Part shown: piece after piece, positions 36,986 to 47,209 of the stretch | Position numbering within the stretch: the first letter of the stretch is position 1 | Layout of the letters: every line of letters starts with the position of its first letter | DNA from: Aspidiotus rigidus | Lineage: Eukaryota; Arthropoda; Insecta; Hemiptera; Diaspididae | NCBI GenBank assembly: GCA_035079385.1 | Contig: JAVHKY010000029.1 | Coordinates: forward strand, 3,534,001 to 3,598,000 | DNA: 64,000 nucleotides | Direction of reading: 5' to 3' | The notes under the pieces: generated by a model | Seen by the model: the letters and a program-made list of their open reading frames with translations, nothing else | Database searches by the model: none | Told to the model about the DNA's origin: nothing | Position numbers and translations under genes: made by a program

Positions 36986-38493
36986 TCATTTCTTCGCTGC
37001 CTTATCCTTTATCGTGTATTTATCGTACACTTTGGTAGGATCATACGGTTCCCAACGGCTGGCTGGAAATATGTGTTTATTTCTTTCGTACCAATTTCGA
37101 AGCAGAACTTTACCGGCATGAGATTCTTCTTTTTCAACGCCCGCGTCGTTGATTAATCGGATATCGTCATGAACGTCGAACGTAAAGAGAGGTCCACTCT
37201 TACCTCTAGCCTGTAAATTACATAAATTCGATTTTAAAATTAGTCAAATCTAAGTACATTGTAAAACTGAACAAAGCAATAATTACCTTTGTTACGATGA
37301 AATCGTAGAATGAATAGTGATGTGGTAAAATTAGATCTTCTTTTACGTACATCAACTGATCAGCAGTTATAGTCTTTAGCTCGCTGAACTCTTTCCGTAA
37401 TATCTCAAGGGATTTTTGCAAGAACTGATAGATTGTATTTCCTACGACCAGATCCAATGAATATTTTCGTTAACAAAAAACTTCCGTACATTATATGATT
37501 GATAAATTGTATTTTCTAGAGCCGGATTCGTTCAATTTTGTAGCGTATGAATTTATGTATGTATTATTCACCTTTCTTCATTTTTATAGTTTTTCTATGT
37601 CCGGAACCATCCCAATAGCTGAACGTAATTTCAATAGGTTCTTCTTTTAAATTAGTTTGTTTCGCAGTCCACTCCTACCAAAAGCATTCAAATTCTCAAT
37701 AATTTTTCGAACAAATAATCGGACGATATTAGATAAGTAGAACGTACTTGTCTCAACTCTTCTCGCAGTTTCGTTTCTTCTTCTTCGCGTTCACGATCAG
37801 GCAAGAAACTCGTATCCACATCCGGATTCTTCTTTATCTTCTTTTTTGGTTTACTGTTCTCGTCGTCTTCTTCTTCTTCATCTTCAAGCTTATGCTTTTC
37901 TTTGCCGTTGGCTTTTCCAGGCTCATCGTCTTCGTCAAAATCTTCGTCTTCCTCTCCATCCAACGAAAATGACAATGCCTGAATCTAGATTCAAACTCAA
38001 GTTGATATGCACATAGTTAAAATATGAACTTCCAAGGGCGACATGAATTACACTGTGACCTGAAATACCTTTTGTTTCTGCATATTTTTTTCGGCTTCTT
38101 TGGCTTCCAACTGCTTTTGTTTCTCTCTTTCCTTCTCGAGCTGTTTCAGAGCAAGTTTTTTCTCACGTTCCTTCATGACATGCTCTTGATTCGCTTTCAT
38201 CTCATCAAGAGTCACAAGACCACCAGTAGTACTCTATAAACAAACGCACGATTTCGATAGTCGAATAATAATTGATTAAAACAGAGGAATTTTGATCTTA
38301 CCAAATTACTTACTTTCAACTGTTGTTCAACAGAATCACAGTGAGCCGCGAATTTCGTTTCAATATTCGATAACTTCAAATCTTCTTCAATCTTCTTCTT
38401 CCTGAATTCGATTTCCATTTGTTGCTTCTCTCGTTTCTTTATCAGATGCATAGCTCGTCCAGCTTCGCTAGCTGCACCTTTGTAGTGCGCCAT
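36986..38493 (-). CDS. FAM50: FAM50 / XAP5 family nuclear protein
   Basis: XAP5-family protein, a conserved nuclear factor linked to spliceosome C complexes and transcription. Six exons on the minus strand: 38493-38314, 38233-38069, 37984-37748, 37674-37572, 37441-37287 and 37210-36986, in phase, giving 354 residues (human FAM50A 339). The N-terminus [20 protein letters not shown] is highly characteristic. It is followed by a Lys/Glu-rich coiled-coil region (about residues 20-115), an acidic and basic low-complexity stretch, then the XAP5 domain ([40 protein letters not shown]). It ends [19 protein letters not shown] and [12 protein letters not shown]. It is divergent from GNL2, with 1.1 kb between start codons. 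The 5' UTR appears spliced just upstream of the ATG. Confidence 0.95.
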
Positions 38494-39597
38494 TTTTTCT
38501 CGGGCAGAATTAAAAATGACGCCGCAATCAAGGATACTAAAAAGCTGTAAATACAACATAAAATTGATATGTAATACAATTATGTTTAGTTTTGAGACAC
38601 AAGAAAGAGCAGAAATGAAATATTCGTACGATTACTGATTTAGAAATTTGTAGAGCGACGAAACTCGACATCGGATGTATTTTCGTTCATTTTGATTGAC
38701 ATTTTCATGATTTGAAGTCGAAGCAAAACAAAAGACGTCATCCGACAAAAGCACTCGAAAGTCGAAACACATCCTAGGGTTTTCCCTTACGAATTCATTT
38801 CACACTCTTCCTGCTCTAGAACATTTTCAATATGTAATCATACCTTCTGTTCTGTTTCTTGTCTGTCTAACTCGAAGTCCCAGAAGGAATTATTAACAAC
38901 GATAGAATACACAAAAACGCAGACAACAAGAACAACTGAAAAACGCAAACGCGATACGACAACGTGCGAACCACAGCCAGCTACGAAAATCTCGTTTATC
39001 AGTGTTTATTGTAACTCCAACAATACGATTGCAAAAACAAGAGCGCAAGGTGTAATCTTTAATGAGAATAACTGAAAAATGAATGATTCAACGGACGTAA
39101 TTAAAACAGGTAATTAATCGTAAATTGACGTTGATTTCCACAGAAATGCAATGCTAAATGCTTTCTTTTATTATTATTAATTAATGGTGTACAGCACTGT
39201 TTACTAGTACGATTGTCACCCCGTGCTTCCCTTTCCATATTCTACTCACGTAGCCAGTGGCATCATGGCATGGACTCGTCATGGACTCATGGCCGCAGCG
39301 GCTGGTGTCACCCGGTGCCACCGGCGCGCTAGTCCTGCATTTTGTCACATGGTTTCTTTCTCACATTCAGTCATTCACATAATGTACCTGTTATCATATA
39401 AACATTATTTACAACATTCCTGTAATCAACGTTAACAACGTGATTGTGAATTATTACCTGTAAAATAAAACTATTCATTCTGTCAATCTGGTAATCGTGT
39501 CATAAGAATTACAATCATCGTAAGTATAACTTCCACAATGAGATTACCGTAATTCGCACGTTTTCTACTTAATTGATATCCTCTTCTTCTCATACAG
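38494..39597. promoter_or_regulatory. shared upstream region of FAM50 and GNL2
   Basis: 1.1 kb between divergent start codons. It should hold both promoters and 5' UTR exons, since an acceptor (catacag) sits directly before the GNL2 ATG and another (cttttttag-like) upstream of FAM50. Around 39290-39330 is a GC-richer patch (ggtgtcacccggtgccaccg). No specific factor site is convincing. Confidence 0.4.
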
Positions 39598-41421
39598 ATG
39601 AAGGTTCGTAAGAAAGGTTCAAACCACAGTATGAATGTGGATCGCAAAGTGGAAGATCTAGCAGGCGTTAGTAACCCAAGGAGCAAAGCTACAATACGTA
39701 GGCTTCAGATGTACAAAAATTTCAAAGCTAAACGCGATCGACGAGGTAAAATTATTCGTCCGGCGCCATTTCAAGGCTGGTTATCTTCCGGTACGGTTGC
39801 TAGAGTCGAGCCGAATCGTAAATGGTTCAATAACACTCGTGTGATCGGTCAAGAAGCATTACAGAAGTTTCAGAAGGAATTAGGCAATGTAACGAAAAAT
39901 CCGTACGACGTAATCATGAAACCTACTAATTTACCTATAACGCTGCTGAATGAAAAACAGAAACATCATCGCGTTCATATTCTTGATACTGAAAGTTACG
40001 AAAGCACTTTCGGTAATAAAAAAATTCGTAAGAAACCCAATTTGATGGCTAAAGACGAGACGCAGTTGATGGAAGTGATTTCCGAAGAGGCAGTAAAGTA
40101 CACCGATGAAAAAGATTACGATTTGATTAAAGAAGATGATGGCGTTAGAACGGCAGCTCGAGATTGGATCATGGCGGCTGGGCAAAGTAAAAGAATTTGG
40201 AATGAACTGTATAAAGTGATTGATTCCTCTGACGTGGTCATAGCGGTACTAGATGCGAGAGATCCATTGGGAACGCGCTGTACTTACATTGAAAAGTATC
40301 TAAAAATAGAAAAACCACACAAACACCTCATTTTCGTTTTGAATAAAGTTGATTTAGTACCAATTTGGGTCACTCAAAGGTGGGTCGCCGTTCTAAGTGC
40401 TGAATATCCAACTGTAGCATTTCACGCTTCTCTCTTACACCCTTTTGGTAAAGGAGCTGTGATAAATTTGCTCAGACAGTTTTCTAAGTTACATTCAGAA
40501 AGAAAACAAATTAGCGTTGGTTTCATAGGTTATCCAAATGTCGGAAAAAGTTCCGTTATTAACGCTTTACGATCGAAGAAAGTATGCAAAGTTGCTCCGA
40601 TTGCTGGTGAAACAAAAGTATGGCAGTATATCACACTGACAAAACGTATCTTCCTGATTGATTGCCCTGGTGTTGTTTATGATGCGTCGAATTCTGAAAC
40701 GGATACGGAAAAAGTTTTGAAAGGTGTTGTGCGAGTAGAAATGGTCCCAAATCCAGAGCAATACATTCCCGCGATAATGGAGCGCGTTAAAAAAGAACAC
40801 TTAGCGAGAACGTATCAAGTATTTGATTGGGATAATGCTGATGACTTTCTCGTTAAATTAGGCGTGAAGACAGGAAAATTGATCAAAGGCGGCGACGCCG
40901 ATGTAGCTGTAATCGCGAGAATGATTTTAAATGATTGGCAACGAGGACGGTTACCGTTTTACTCCGTACCGGCTGGATTTGAAGTTCCAAATTCTCTTGT
41001 GGAAAATGAGGGGAATGATGGTGATAGTAAAAAAATTAACAATATAGAAGTCAAGCAAGATTTCACCAAAATTAAGACTTCTACGTTTTACCCTGAAGAA
41101 TTGGAATATGAAAACCAAGGTCCTTCATCTATGTGCGAAGAAGTTACGCAAAGTATTAACACGGACCCGGAAAAGGTTGGATCCGTAGACAAACAAAATG
41201 TCGTCAACAGTGATGAAGATGACTCAACGGATACCGATGAGGAAATTGAGGTAGAAAAACGAAAGAAAGAGAAACAAGATTTGCGTGAAAAACATTATTT
41301 GAGCACATTGACAGCGAAACAACGACGCGCTCTTTTACGAAAAATGAATAGAAGAAAAACTGGATCGGATTTCTACGAAGTTACCGATGTAAAAAATAGG
41401 AAACATAATAAACGTAATTAA
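39598..41421 (+). CDS. GNL2: nucleolar GTP-binding protein 2 (NOG2/GNL2), circularly permuted GTPase
   Basis: GTPase required for maturation of the 60S ribosomal subunit in nucleolus and nucleoplasm. A single uninterrupted frame of 607 residues (human about 731; the shorter C-terminus accounts for the difference). The N-terminal NGP1 domain has [20 protein letters not shown] and [20 protein letters not shown]. The permuted GTPase motifs run in the order G4 NKVD (about 249), G1 GYPNVGKSS (about 310), G2/G3 GETKVWQY and DCPG (about 354). The GTPase core is followed by [12 protein letters not shown] and [11 protein letters not shown], then an acidic tail and a basic C-terminus ([18 protein letters not shown]). 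The CDS is intronless, although a cag acceptor directly precedes the ATG, so the 5' UTR is probably spliced. Confidence 0.95.
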   Translation: MKVRKKGSNHSMNVDRKVEDLAGVSNPRSKATIRRLQMYKNFKAKRDRRGKIIRPAPFQGWLSSGTVARVEPNRKWFNNTRVIGQEALQKFQKELGNVTKNPYDVIMKPTNLPITLLNEKQKHHRVHILDTESYESTFGNKKIRKKPNLMAKDETQLMEVISEEAVKYTDEKDYDLIKEDDGVRTAARDWIMAAGQSKRIWNELYKVIDSSDVVIAVLDARDPLGTRCTYIEKYLKIEKPHKHLIFVLNKVDLVPIWVTQRWVAVLSAEYPTVAFHASLLHPFGKGAVINLLRQFSKLHSERKQISVGFIGYPNVGKSSVINALRSKKVCKVAPIAGETKVWQYITLTKRIFLIDCPGVVYDASNSETDTEKVLKGVVRVEMVPNPEQYIPAIMERVKKEHLARTYQVFDWDNADDFLVKLGVKTGKLIKGGDADVAVIARMILNDWQRGRLPFYSVPAGFEVPNSLVENEGNDGDSKKINNIEVKQDFTKIKTSTFYPEELEYENQGPSSMCEEVTQSINTDPEKVGSVDKQNVVNSDEDDSTDTDEEIEVEKRKKEKQDLREKHYLSTLTAKQRRALLRKMNRRKTGSDFYEVTDVKNRKHNKRN

Positions 41422-43160
41422 TTTTTTTTCAAAATGACTCATTCATTTCGTAGCATTCAGTAGAGGGAATAGAAACTGATACCTATCATTTGAATTATTG
41501 AAGAATATTAGAAAAAGAAGGAAAGATGAGTGCCAAGGCACATAGACGGAATTTTTGTGACTTCATGTATTTTCTCTCCCAATAATGACGATGCCATTTG
41601 TTTCTTTCTAGCCCTAAGTTCGGAGCGCGAAAAATGGTTTAAAGACTAGTTTTTGACTTACTCATTCGACTTGATTTGAGTCTACAGTAATCAGAAACTA
41701 TTTCTGCGAAAAATTAGTCGATTGATGAAACAGGTATGAATAGTGTAATTTAGATCTACGAGTAGCCAAAAATTTGAGGACAAAATAAAAAAAAAAAAAA
41801 TATGTCAATACCTTTACTAACATTCGTGTCCAAGTAAAATACTTTGAAAACTAGAAATTTATGGGTGAAAATGTATTCTTCTGTTGTTGAAGAAGTAAAT
41901 AGTATCCATTGGGGAATAAGAATTTTACAAATTTAAGAAAAACAAAATATCATTTAAAAATGTTATACTTGGTTCCAAGTATTAAAAATTTTAGTTTATC
42001 AGCCTGTTTTAGCCGATTGTCCGAACGTTTAAAATCTGGAGATGAGAAAATTTTAAACGTACATCTCCTGTTGTCAAATTATATATCCCACGTAATTTTG
42101 AAAGAATATTTGTTTCACCGTAAAATTTCGTTCTTCATGGTCACAATCGCAATTTTAAAACAATATAGACGTGTTTCAAAACTTTTGGAAAAAGATTTAT
42201 CCCATCTCATTTTTCCTTTGCGCTTCATGAAAATTGGAAACTTTATCGCGGCGTTTTTGTCTACGTAAACAGTGTAATTTTCTTTCTCTCCTTTCAAACG
42301 ATCAAACCAACGTCGACACTTTTGCAATTTGCTTTATCAATGGGCCTTTTTTTAAAGGGAGGAACGGGAAACTATAATCGGCTGTTCATTGATTAAGCTT
42401 TTCAAAAAAAAAATTAGAAAAAAAATTTTTTAAATTGCATTTAGGAAATTGGAAGATACAGCGGAAATATCTCACAGCACATGGAAGTTGAAGTAGAATA
42501 ATTAAGACCGCATTTCTTCATTCTTATTCTTCCTCTTTCCGGGATTCATTATTGTGATGCGTGAACATCCGTACCGATCATCATAATTAACCTTGTTCTT
42601 TTGTTCAATATTGTAAGGGCTGTAGTTGTTGACGCTTCTTTAAGTGAGGTCGCAGCAAACTGGCGACTAATGTCATCAGACAATGCACATGTTGCTGTAT
42701 AAATGATTCCTGAAATTGTTTCAGAGATCATCATTGTATCGACCTGTCTGCGTCAAAACGTGAAATGTGAATTTTGAAGAAAATTTTCTACGAAGAGTGA
42801 TAACAACGTGGAATGTCAATCTTGTAGTTGTGTGTAATATACAGCTGTAAAGACATGTGTATGTGTGAGGCCTTGGTTCGTGACTGATAAAATAATAGGA
42901 AAATCTTCGTTCCTTGTTTTGTTCTATCTCCCATAACCAAGCTATTCGCAAATGGTGCGATTGAAAAGGTGAAGTTTCCGAAATTTGCGCCGTGCAATAA
43001 AATCTGGCTCGTATGACTGCCATACGACGATCATATTACCCTCATGAATGGTCTGATCATCGATGTAGCGAGGTAAAGCACTCAAAACTTTTAAATTGTC
43101 AATTTCTCACGTCTTAAAAATGTATAAATCAATATAATTTTTGGCAGATTTCAACCACAA
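41422..43160. other. intergenic, no certain gene
   Basis: Minus frames at 42549-42734 and 42721-43023 look somewhat protein-like but match no family I know and could be antisense UTR. An acceptor-like ggcag at 43143-43147 leads into the next gene, so its 5' UTR exon is probably in this region. Confidence 0.4.
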
Positions 43161-43762
43161 ATGATGTCTTCGATTCCTACCCTGCTGAATATTTGCTTGG
43201 AGTTTGTTTCTGACAATTTATGTTCCTTATTATCGGTTATCTATGTTCCTGAAACTGAAAAATTCTACCATACCGACGGAAAGCTCTACAATGAAAGCAA
43301 CTGTTTGCCTGCAAAGTATGTTCTCAGAGATGACATGTTTTTTCCAGAAAATATTGCCGAAAAATTGATGACCTTATTGAGTCGGAAGGGAAAACTCAAC
43401 GACGACACTATGAAATTGTTTGAGCGAGATACTACCCGTCTCAGGTACTATTTTATGTTGATGTCAGTTTCATAGCACTACTATAATAATCCATACATAG
43501 AGCTGTTTGAATAGGATTTTTATCATTTGATTTTAACGAAAATGGTGTGCTCATTTATTTCAGACGAGTCGATATTCCTGATGCTTCGAGAATTAGCAAG
43601 AGTGGGTTGTTGACGATAAAAGATCATAAATTGGTTGAAATCGCTGTATTTAGTCACAAACTTCCGATGGACGACGTTATCGAGTGTTTAGGCGAGTACA
43701 ATTTGGACAGTTTACAAACCGTAGTCTTTTCGAGGTATCCACCAAAAGAAAATATGGACTGA
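43161..43762 (+). CDS. short ZYG11/ZER1-family protein (N-terminal part only)
   Basis: Two exons, 43161-43444 and 43564-43762 (119-bp GT-AG intron), encode 160 residues. It aligns by eye with the start of ZYG11B, the substrate receptor of a CUL2 ubiquitin ligase. Shared features are TLLNICLEFV near residue 7 (ZYG11B LLDICLNFL), FFPENIAEKLMTLL, GKLNDDTMKLFERDTTRLRR and HKLVEIAVFSHKLPMDDVIE. Family members run to over 700 residues with leucine-rich repeats and an armadillo-like region that binds glycine N-degrons; those parts are absent here. A potential donor (AG|GTATCC near 43733) exists, but no further repeat-coding exon is visible before the next gene, and AATAAA follows the stop at about 43764. 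The Met-Met start is uncertain by one codon. Confidence 0.6.
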
Positions 43763-44550
43763 AATAAATAGTTTCACTTCGACATTCATATCGCTGTATC
43801 ATTTAATTTTAATCCAACTTTCATTCGAAGTTGAAACTATATGTGTATTTCTAAATTAGTTGTGTTTGTTAATAATTTTCTATCGTCCTACCGTTATGAT
43901 CTTCTTAGTCGTTTTTGTTTTGTTTTATTTACCTTTTCTCGTCTTTTTAAGAGAAAAATTATATGTTTTATTTTTATTTCTGTTTACGAAAGTAAACAGA
44001 GCTAGAGGCGAAATAATAAAATCACAAAATCGAAGTTGCGCGCCTATTAAAAGTCCGATATAGTTTCTAAAATTTTGATTTTAAGTTCTGAAAAATTACT
44101 CCTTAAATGTTTACTATATATGCTTATTATTTTCGTACAATTAATGTAAAAAATACCTAAAATTTGACTGTATCGGTTTACGAATAAACTTCGACCTCAG
44201 CTGTTTTCCGATGAATTCTGAGGTATATTTTTATTCATCTCCAATGTGCATTTCTGGAATCATATTGTAGAGCTGAACGTTAAATAAATAGAGGAAAGTA
44301 GGGTTCGAGAGAAGGATTATTTTATGATGGTTGAAGAACACTTATGTGACTACCTTGCATTTTTCCTTGTCCTATCCTTGTAAAAGTGTTATTCTGACTG
44401 TCTTGGGTAGTTCCGTCTGTCATTCTTAACAAACGTTTAATGTAGTACTTACACATCAATGGCATACATTATTCCCATGGCAACGTATTGGAATCACAAA
44501 AACTAGTCACAAGGCAGAATGATTCCAGGCGAATAGGCTAGTACAATAAA
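43763..44550. other. intergenic between ZYG11-like and IFT27-like genes
   Basis: AT-rich; the frame 43860-44063 is hydrophobic by composition only. No further LRR-coding exon of the ZYG11-like gene seen. Confidence 0.4.
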
Positions 44551-44556
44551 AATAGC

Positions 44557-46073
44557 TATGGAATATGGACGTTATTACGAAAAGATTGAAAGATGAAGTT
44601 GGTATAATCGTCGTAATCGGTAAGACATTTTCAATTCAAATTTCCCATTCTGGTCCAGATTGTTGAAATATTGAACGTAAAATCTCAGAATGTACGACGG
44701 AAATCTCTTTACGAATTAACAATCTGCGATTTTATATAATTTTCTTTTTTTTTTATTATTATTCATTGTTTATGATTGTTCCAAGGTTCGTCAGCAGTCG
44801 GAAAAAGCGCACTACTTCAAACTTTCTCAACTGGGGGACTCGATTTTCCTCTCAAATATAAAATGGTAGTTTTTAGTGTTAATGTTGAATGATTATCCAG
44901 AAAAGGACAGCTTGTTTGATGAGAGAATTTTGATCTCGCAATTTTTACGAAAAAAGCACTGTTTTCTCGGTTCTAATCGTTAGGAACCTGTTGAATCCAA
45001 TTTTGAGTATCTATACTGTAAATATAAATTATATCCTGCAATTCTGTCAAGGAGGAATGGCGAGTCTGAATTTGAAACAATTAATATTCCTTCCCATGCC
45101 CTCAGTCATTATTTTATTTTCAATCTTTGTCTTCAATAATTTGATAATACGATCTCAAAGAGATTTTTACGCGTTTGTGATCGATTCTTTTTCGATTTTA
45201 AATTTCGTCATGATATATTTGTAGATACTTCGAAAAAAATAAAGAGAACTGGACTAGATTTCTAAATTTATTGTCACTAAAATTCCGGTTTAATATGAGT
45301 ATTTTGTCAAATAGATGTGCAGGAATTTTTTCCACAAATTTTCGGAAAGGGAAGTTCTCCTAGACTGGATAGTCATTGAATCAGAGGTAAACGCTATTTA
45401 GGCTATTTCACTAGTAAGAAAGTCGTGTGTTCAATAAAATAGACAATCGGAGTTGAGACTTTGAAGAAAGTAGTCGAAATATCCTCGAATGATTTCGCAA
45501 AATTGATTTTTCTCGATTCCAGTGGATTCGATGTATATTACAGCATCTTGCTTAATTATGTAAGATTGAATCATACATTATACCTAGACAAAAGAATTGA
45601 GTAGTTACTGAAAAATATCTTTTTTTTTTTCTTTCTTTCTTTCTTTCTTAGTGGTACAAGCCTAATATGTTACTCGTCGTTTTCGATGTTACATCCACTT
45701 CATCTTTTGCAACTTTACCACAGTGGGTCGAACTTGCTAGAAATATCAAATGGAACAACGAACCTAGCTTACCAGCAGCTTTAGTTTTATTTGGTAACAA
45801 AACTGATCTAACAGGACGTCGAGTTATTTCTTCTGAAAAGGGGAAAGAATTCGCCGAAAAGTATCATATGCAATACTTCGAAGGTTCAGCTGTAGGTGAA
45901 AAACTACCTTTCACGAAATTTTTAGAATTTTTTCAAGGTCAAACAAAACAATTAATTTTTTTCACGTATCATTCTTCTAGAAAAACGCCGAAGGATTAAA
46001 CGAATTATTCCAATGTTTTGCTACGAAATGGCGTCAATATTGTTGGGAAGGTATGGAAAAACCGAGTGCTTGA
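44557..46073 (+). CDS. IFT27: IFT27/RABL4-like small GTPase
   Basis: Rab-like GTPase; in other animals IFT27 pairs with IFT25 in the IFT-B complex and helps the BBSome leave cilia. Coding exons: ..-44620, 44786-44865, 45443-45559, 45652-45891 and 45981-46073, all GT-AG and in phase. The P-loop GSSAVGKSA spans exons 1-2. TIGVET (switch I) opens exon 3, where LIFLDSSG replaces the usual WDTAGQ, close to LFIFDSAG in human IFT27. NKTD with LTGRRV is the guanine-specificity motif (human GNKTDLAGRRA). The G5 motif is GSAKNAEGLNELF. No C-terminal CAAX or double-cysteine prenylation site is seen (ends GMEKPSA), as in IFT27. Exon 3 was found only by family logic. The start codon is unresolved: ATGs at 44558 and 44565 are out of frame with the P-loop. 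Confidence 0.75.
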
Positions 46074-47209
46074 TTCCCCGCATCACCCGAGCAACATAAT
46101 TTTTAAACAATTGCTTTCCAATCGAGAACTTTCTCTTTTTTATCGAAGTTCTGCACAAAAAATGTATCGCAGAATTATTTTCAATATCTCGCAATAGTGG
46201 GAAATTGGATTCAGAGTTGGACACTAAGAAAAATATAAATTTTGCTTTTTGTTTTGCCAAACAAAGAAAATTCTTTTACATGAAAAGATGTGAAAATAAG
46301 TCGAAAAATCAAATAAGGAATTACATAGCTTTTGTATTCATAAATGGTACGATTGAAAATCGAAATTTCAAGTTACTCTTTATATTTACTGAGAAAAAAG
46401 TGAAACAGCACGCACTCGAACAAGAATGTCAGTTTAATAGCATAAGACTACAGAAAGTAATGTACCCCAAAATTGCAAAAATGTATCATTATTACCTTCT
46501 TACCTTACATAACCCGATTACAAGATTTCTTTGGAATCGTTGATCTGATAGAGGGCGAAAGAGAAAATTATTACATATTCGTCGATATCATTACATCAAA
46601 ATAGAGAGTCCAAAAAAATTATTTCAGGTACATTTGAATAACATTTGAAAAACTAAACAGAAAAAGGAGATGGAAAAAAAAAAGATAGGTACAGGTAACT
46701 TGAATTTCAACATAACATTTACTCGATAACAGAAAACTCGATGCAATAAATAAAATGAGATATTCAAAACTAGGAGGTGAGAAACGCTAAAGTTTAAAAT
46801 TTGATAATGATAAAAAACTAATTAATCTCTTATTTGTTCGAAAATTGTATGAAAAATTGATTACAATAAAAACGAAGAAAAAAAATATATTGCATAAGAT
46901 ATCTTATGTAAAATAGGTAGTGAACGAAAGTTACAGTTAACGCCAATTAAAACGATATTCCGGATAGGTAAATTATAAAACTTAACAAAATGTGTTAATA
47001 CGTCACGAAAACAATGAAGAAAGTTAGAACAGCATAAATTAGAAAAGTTACGAACATTATCGGGATAAATATTGGAATAATACTGTAAGTACTGTACTTT
47101 GTGCTTAAAATTACTTTGATCGATGGTTTCACGAGAGTACAAAATTAATGATTAGAGAATAGAATATTTACGTAAATTTGAGAAACAATGCACGAATGAC
47201 TTTTTTACT
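46074..47209. other. intergenic between convergent IFT27-like and DBNL genes
   Basis: AT-rich 3' flanks. The frames at 46205-46543 (+) and 46861-47142 (-) reflect composition only. Confidence 0.45.

Noticed and set aside
37748..38239. Plus-strand Phe-rich frames
   Set aside because: Antisense of the Lys/Glu-rich FAM50 exons.
39931..40800. Minus-strand frames within 39931-40800
   Set aside because: Antisense shadows of GNL2.
42549..43023. Minus-strand gene between GNL2 and the ZYG11-like gene
   Set aside because: Frames overlap in two registers, no known motif, and splice sites do not give a consistent model.
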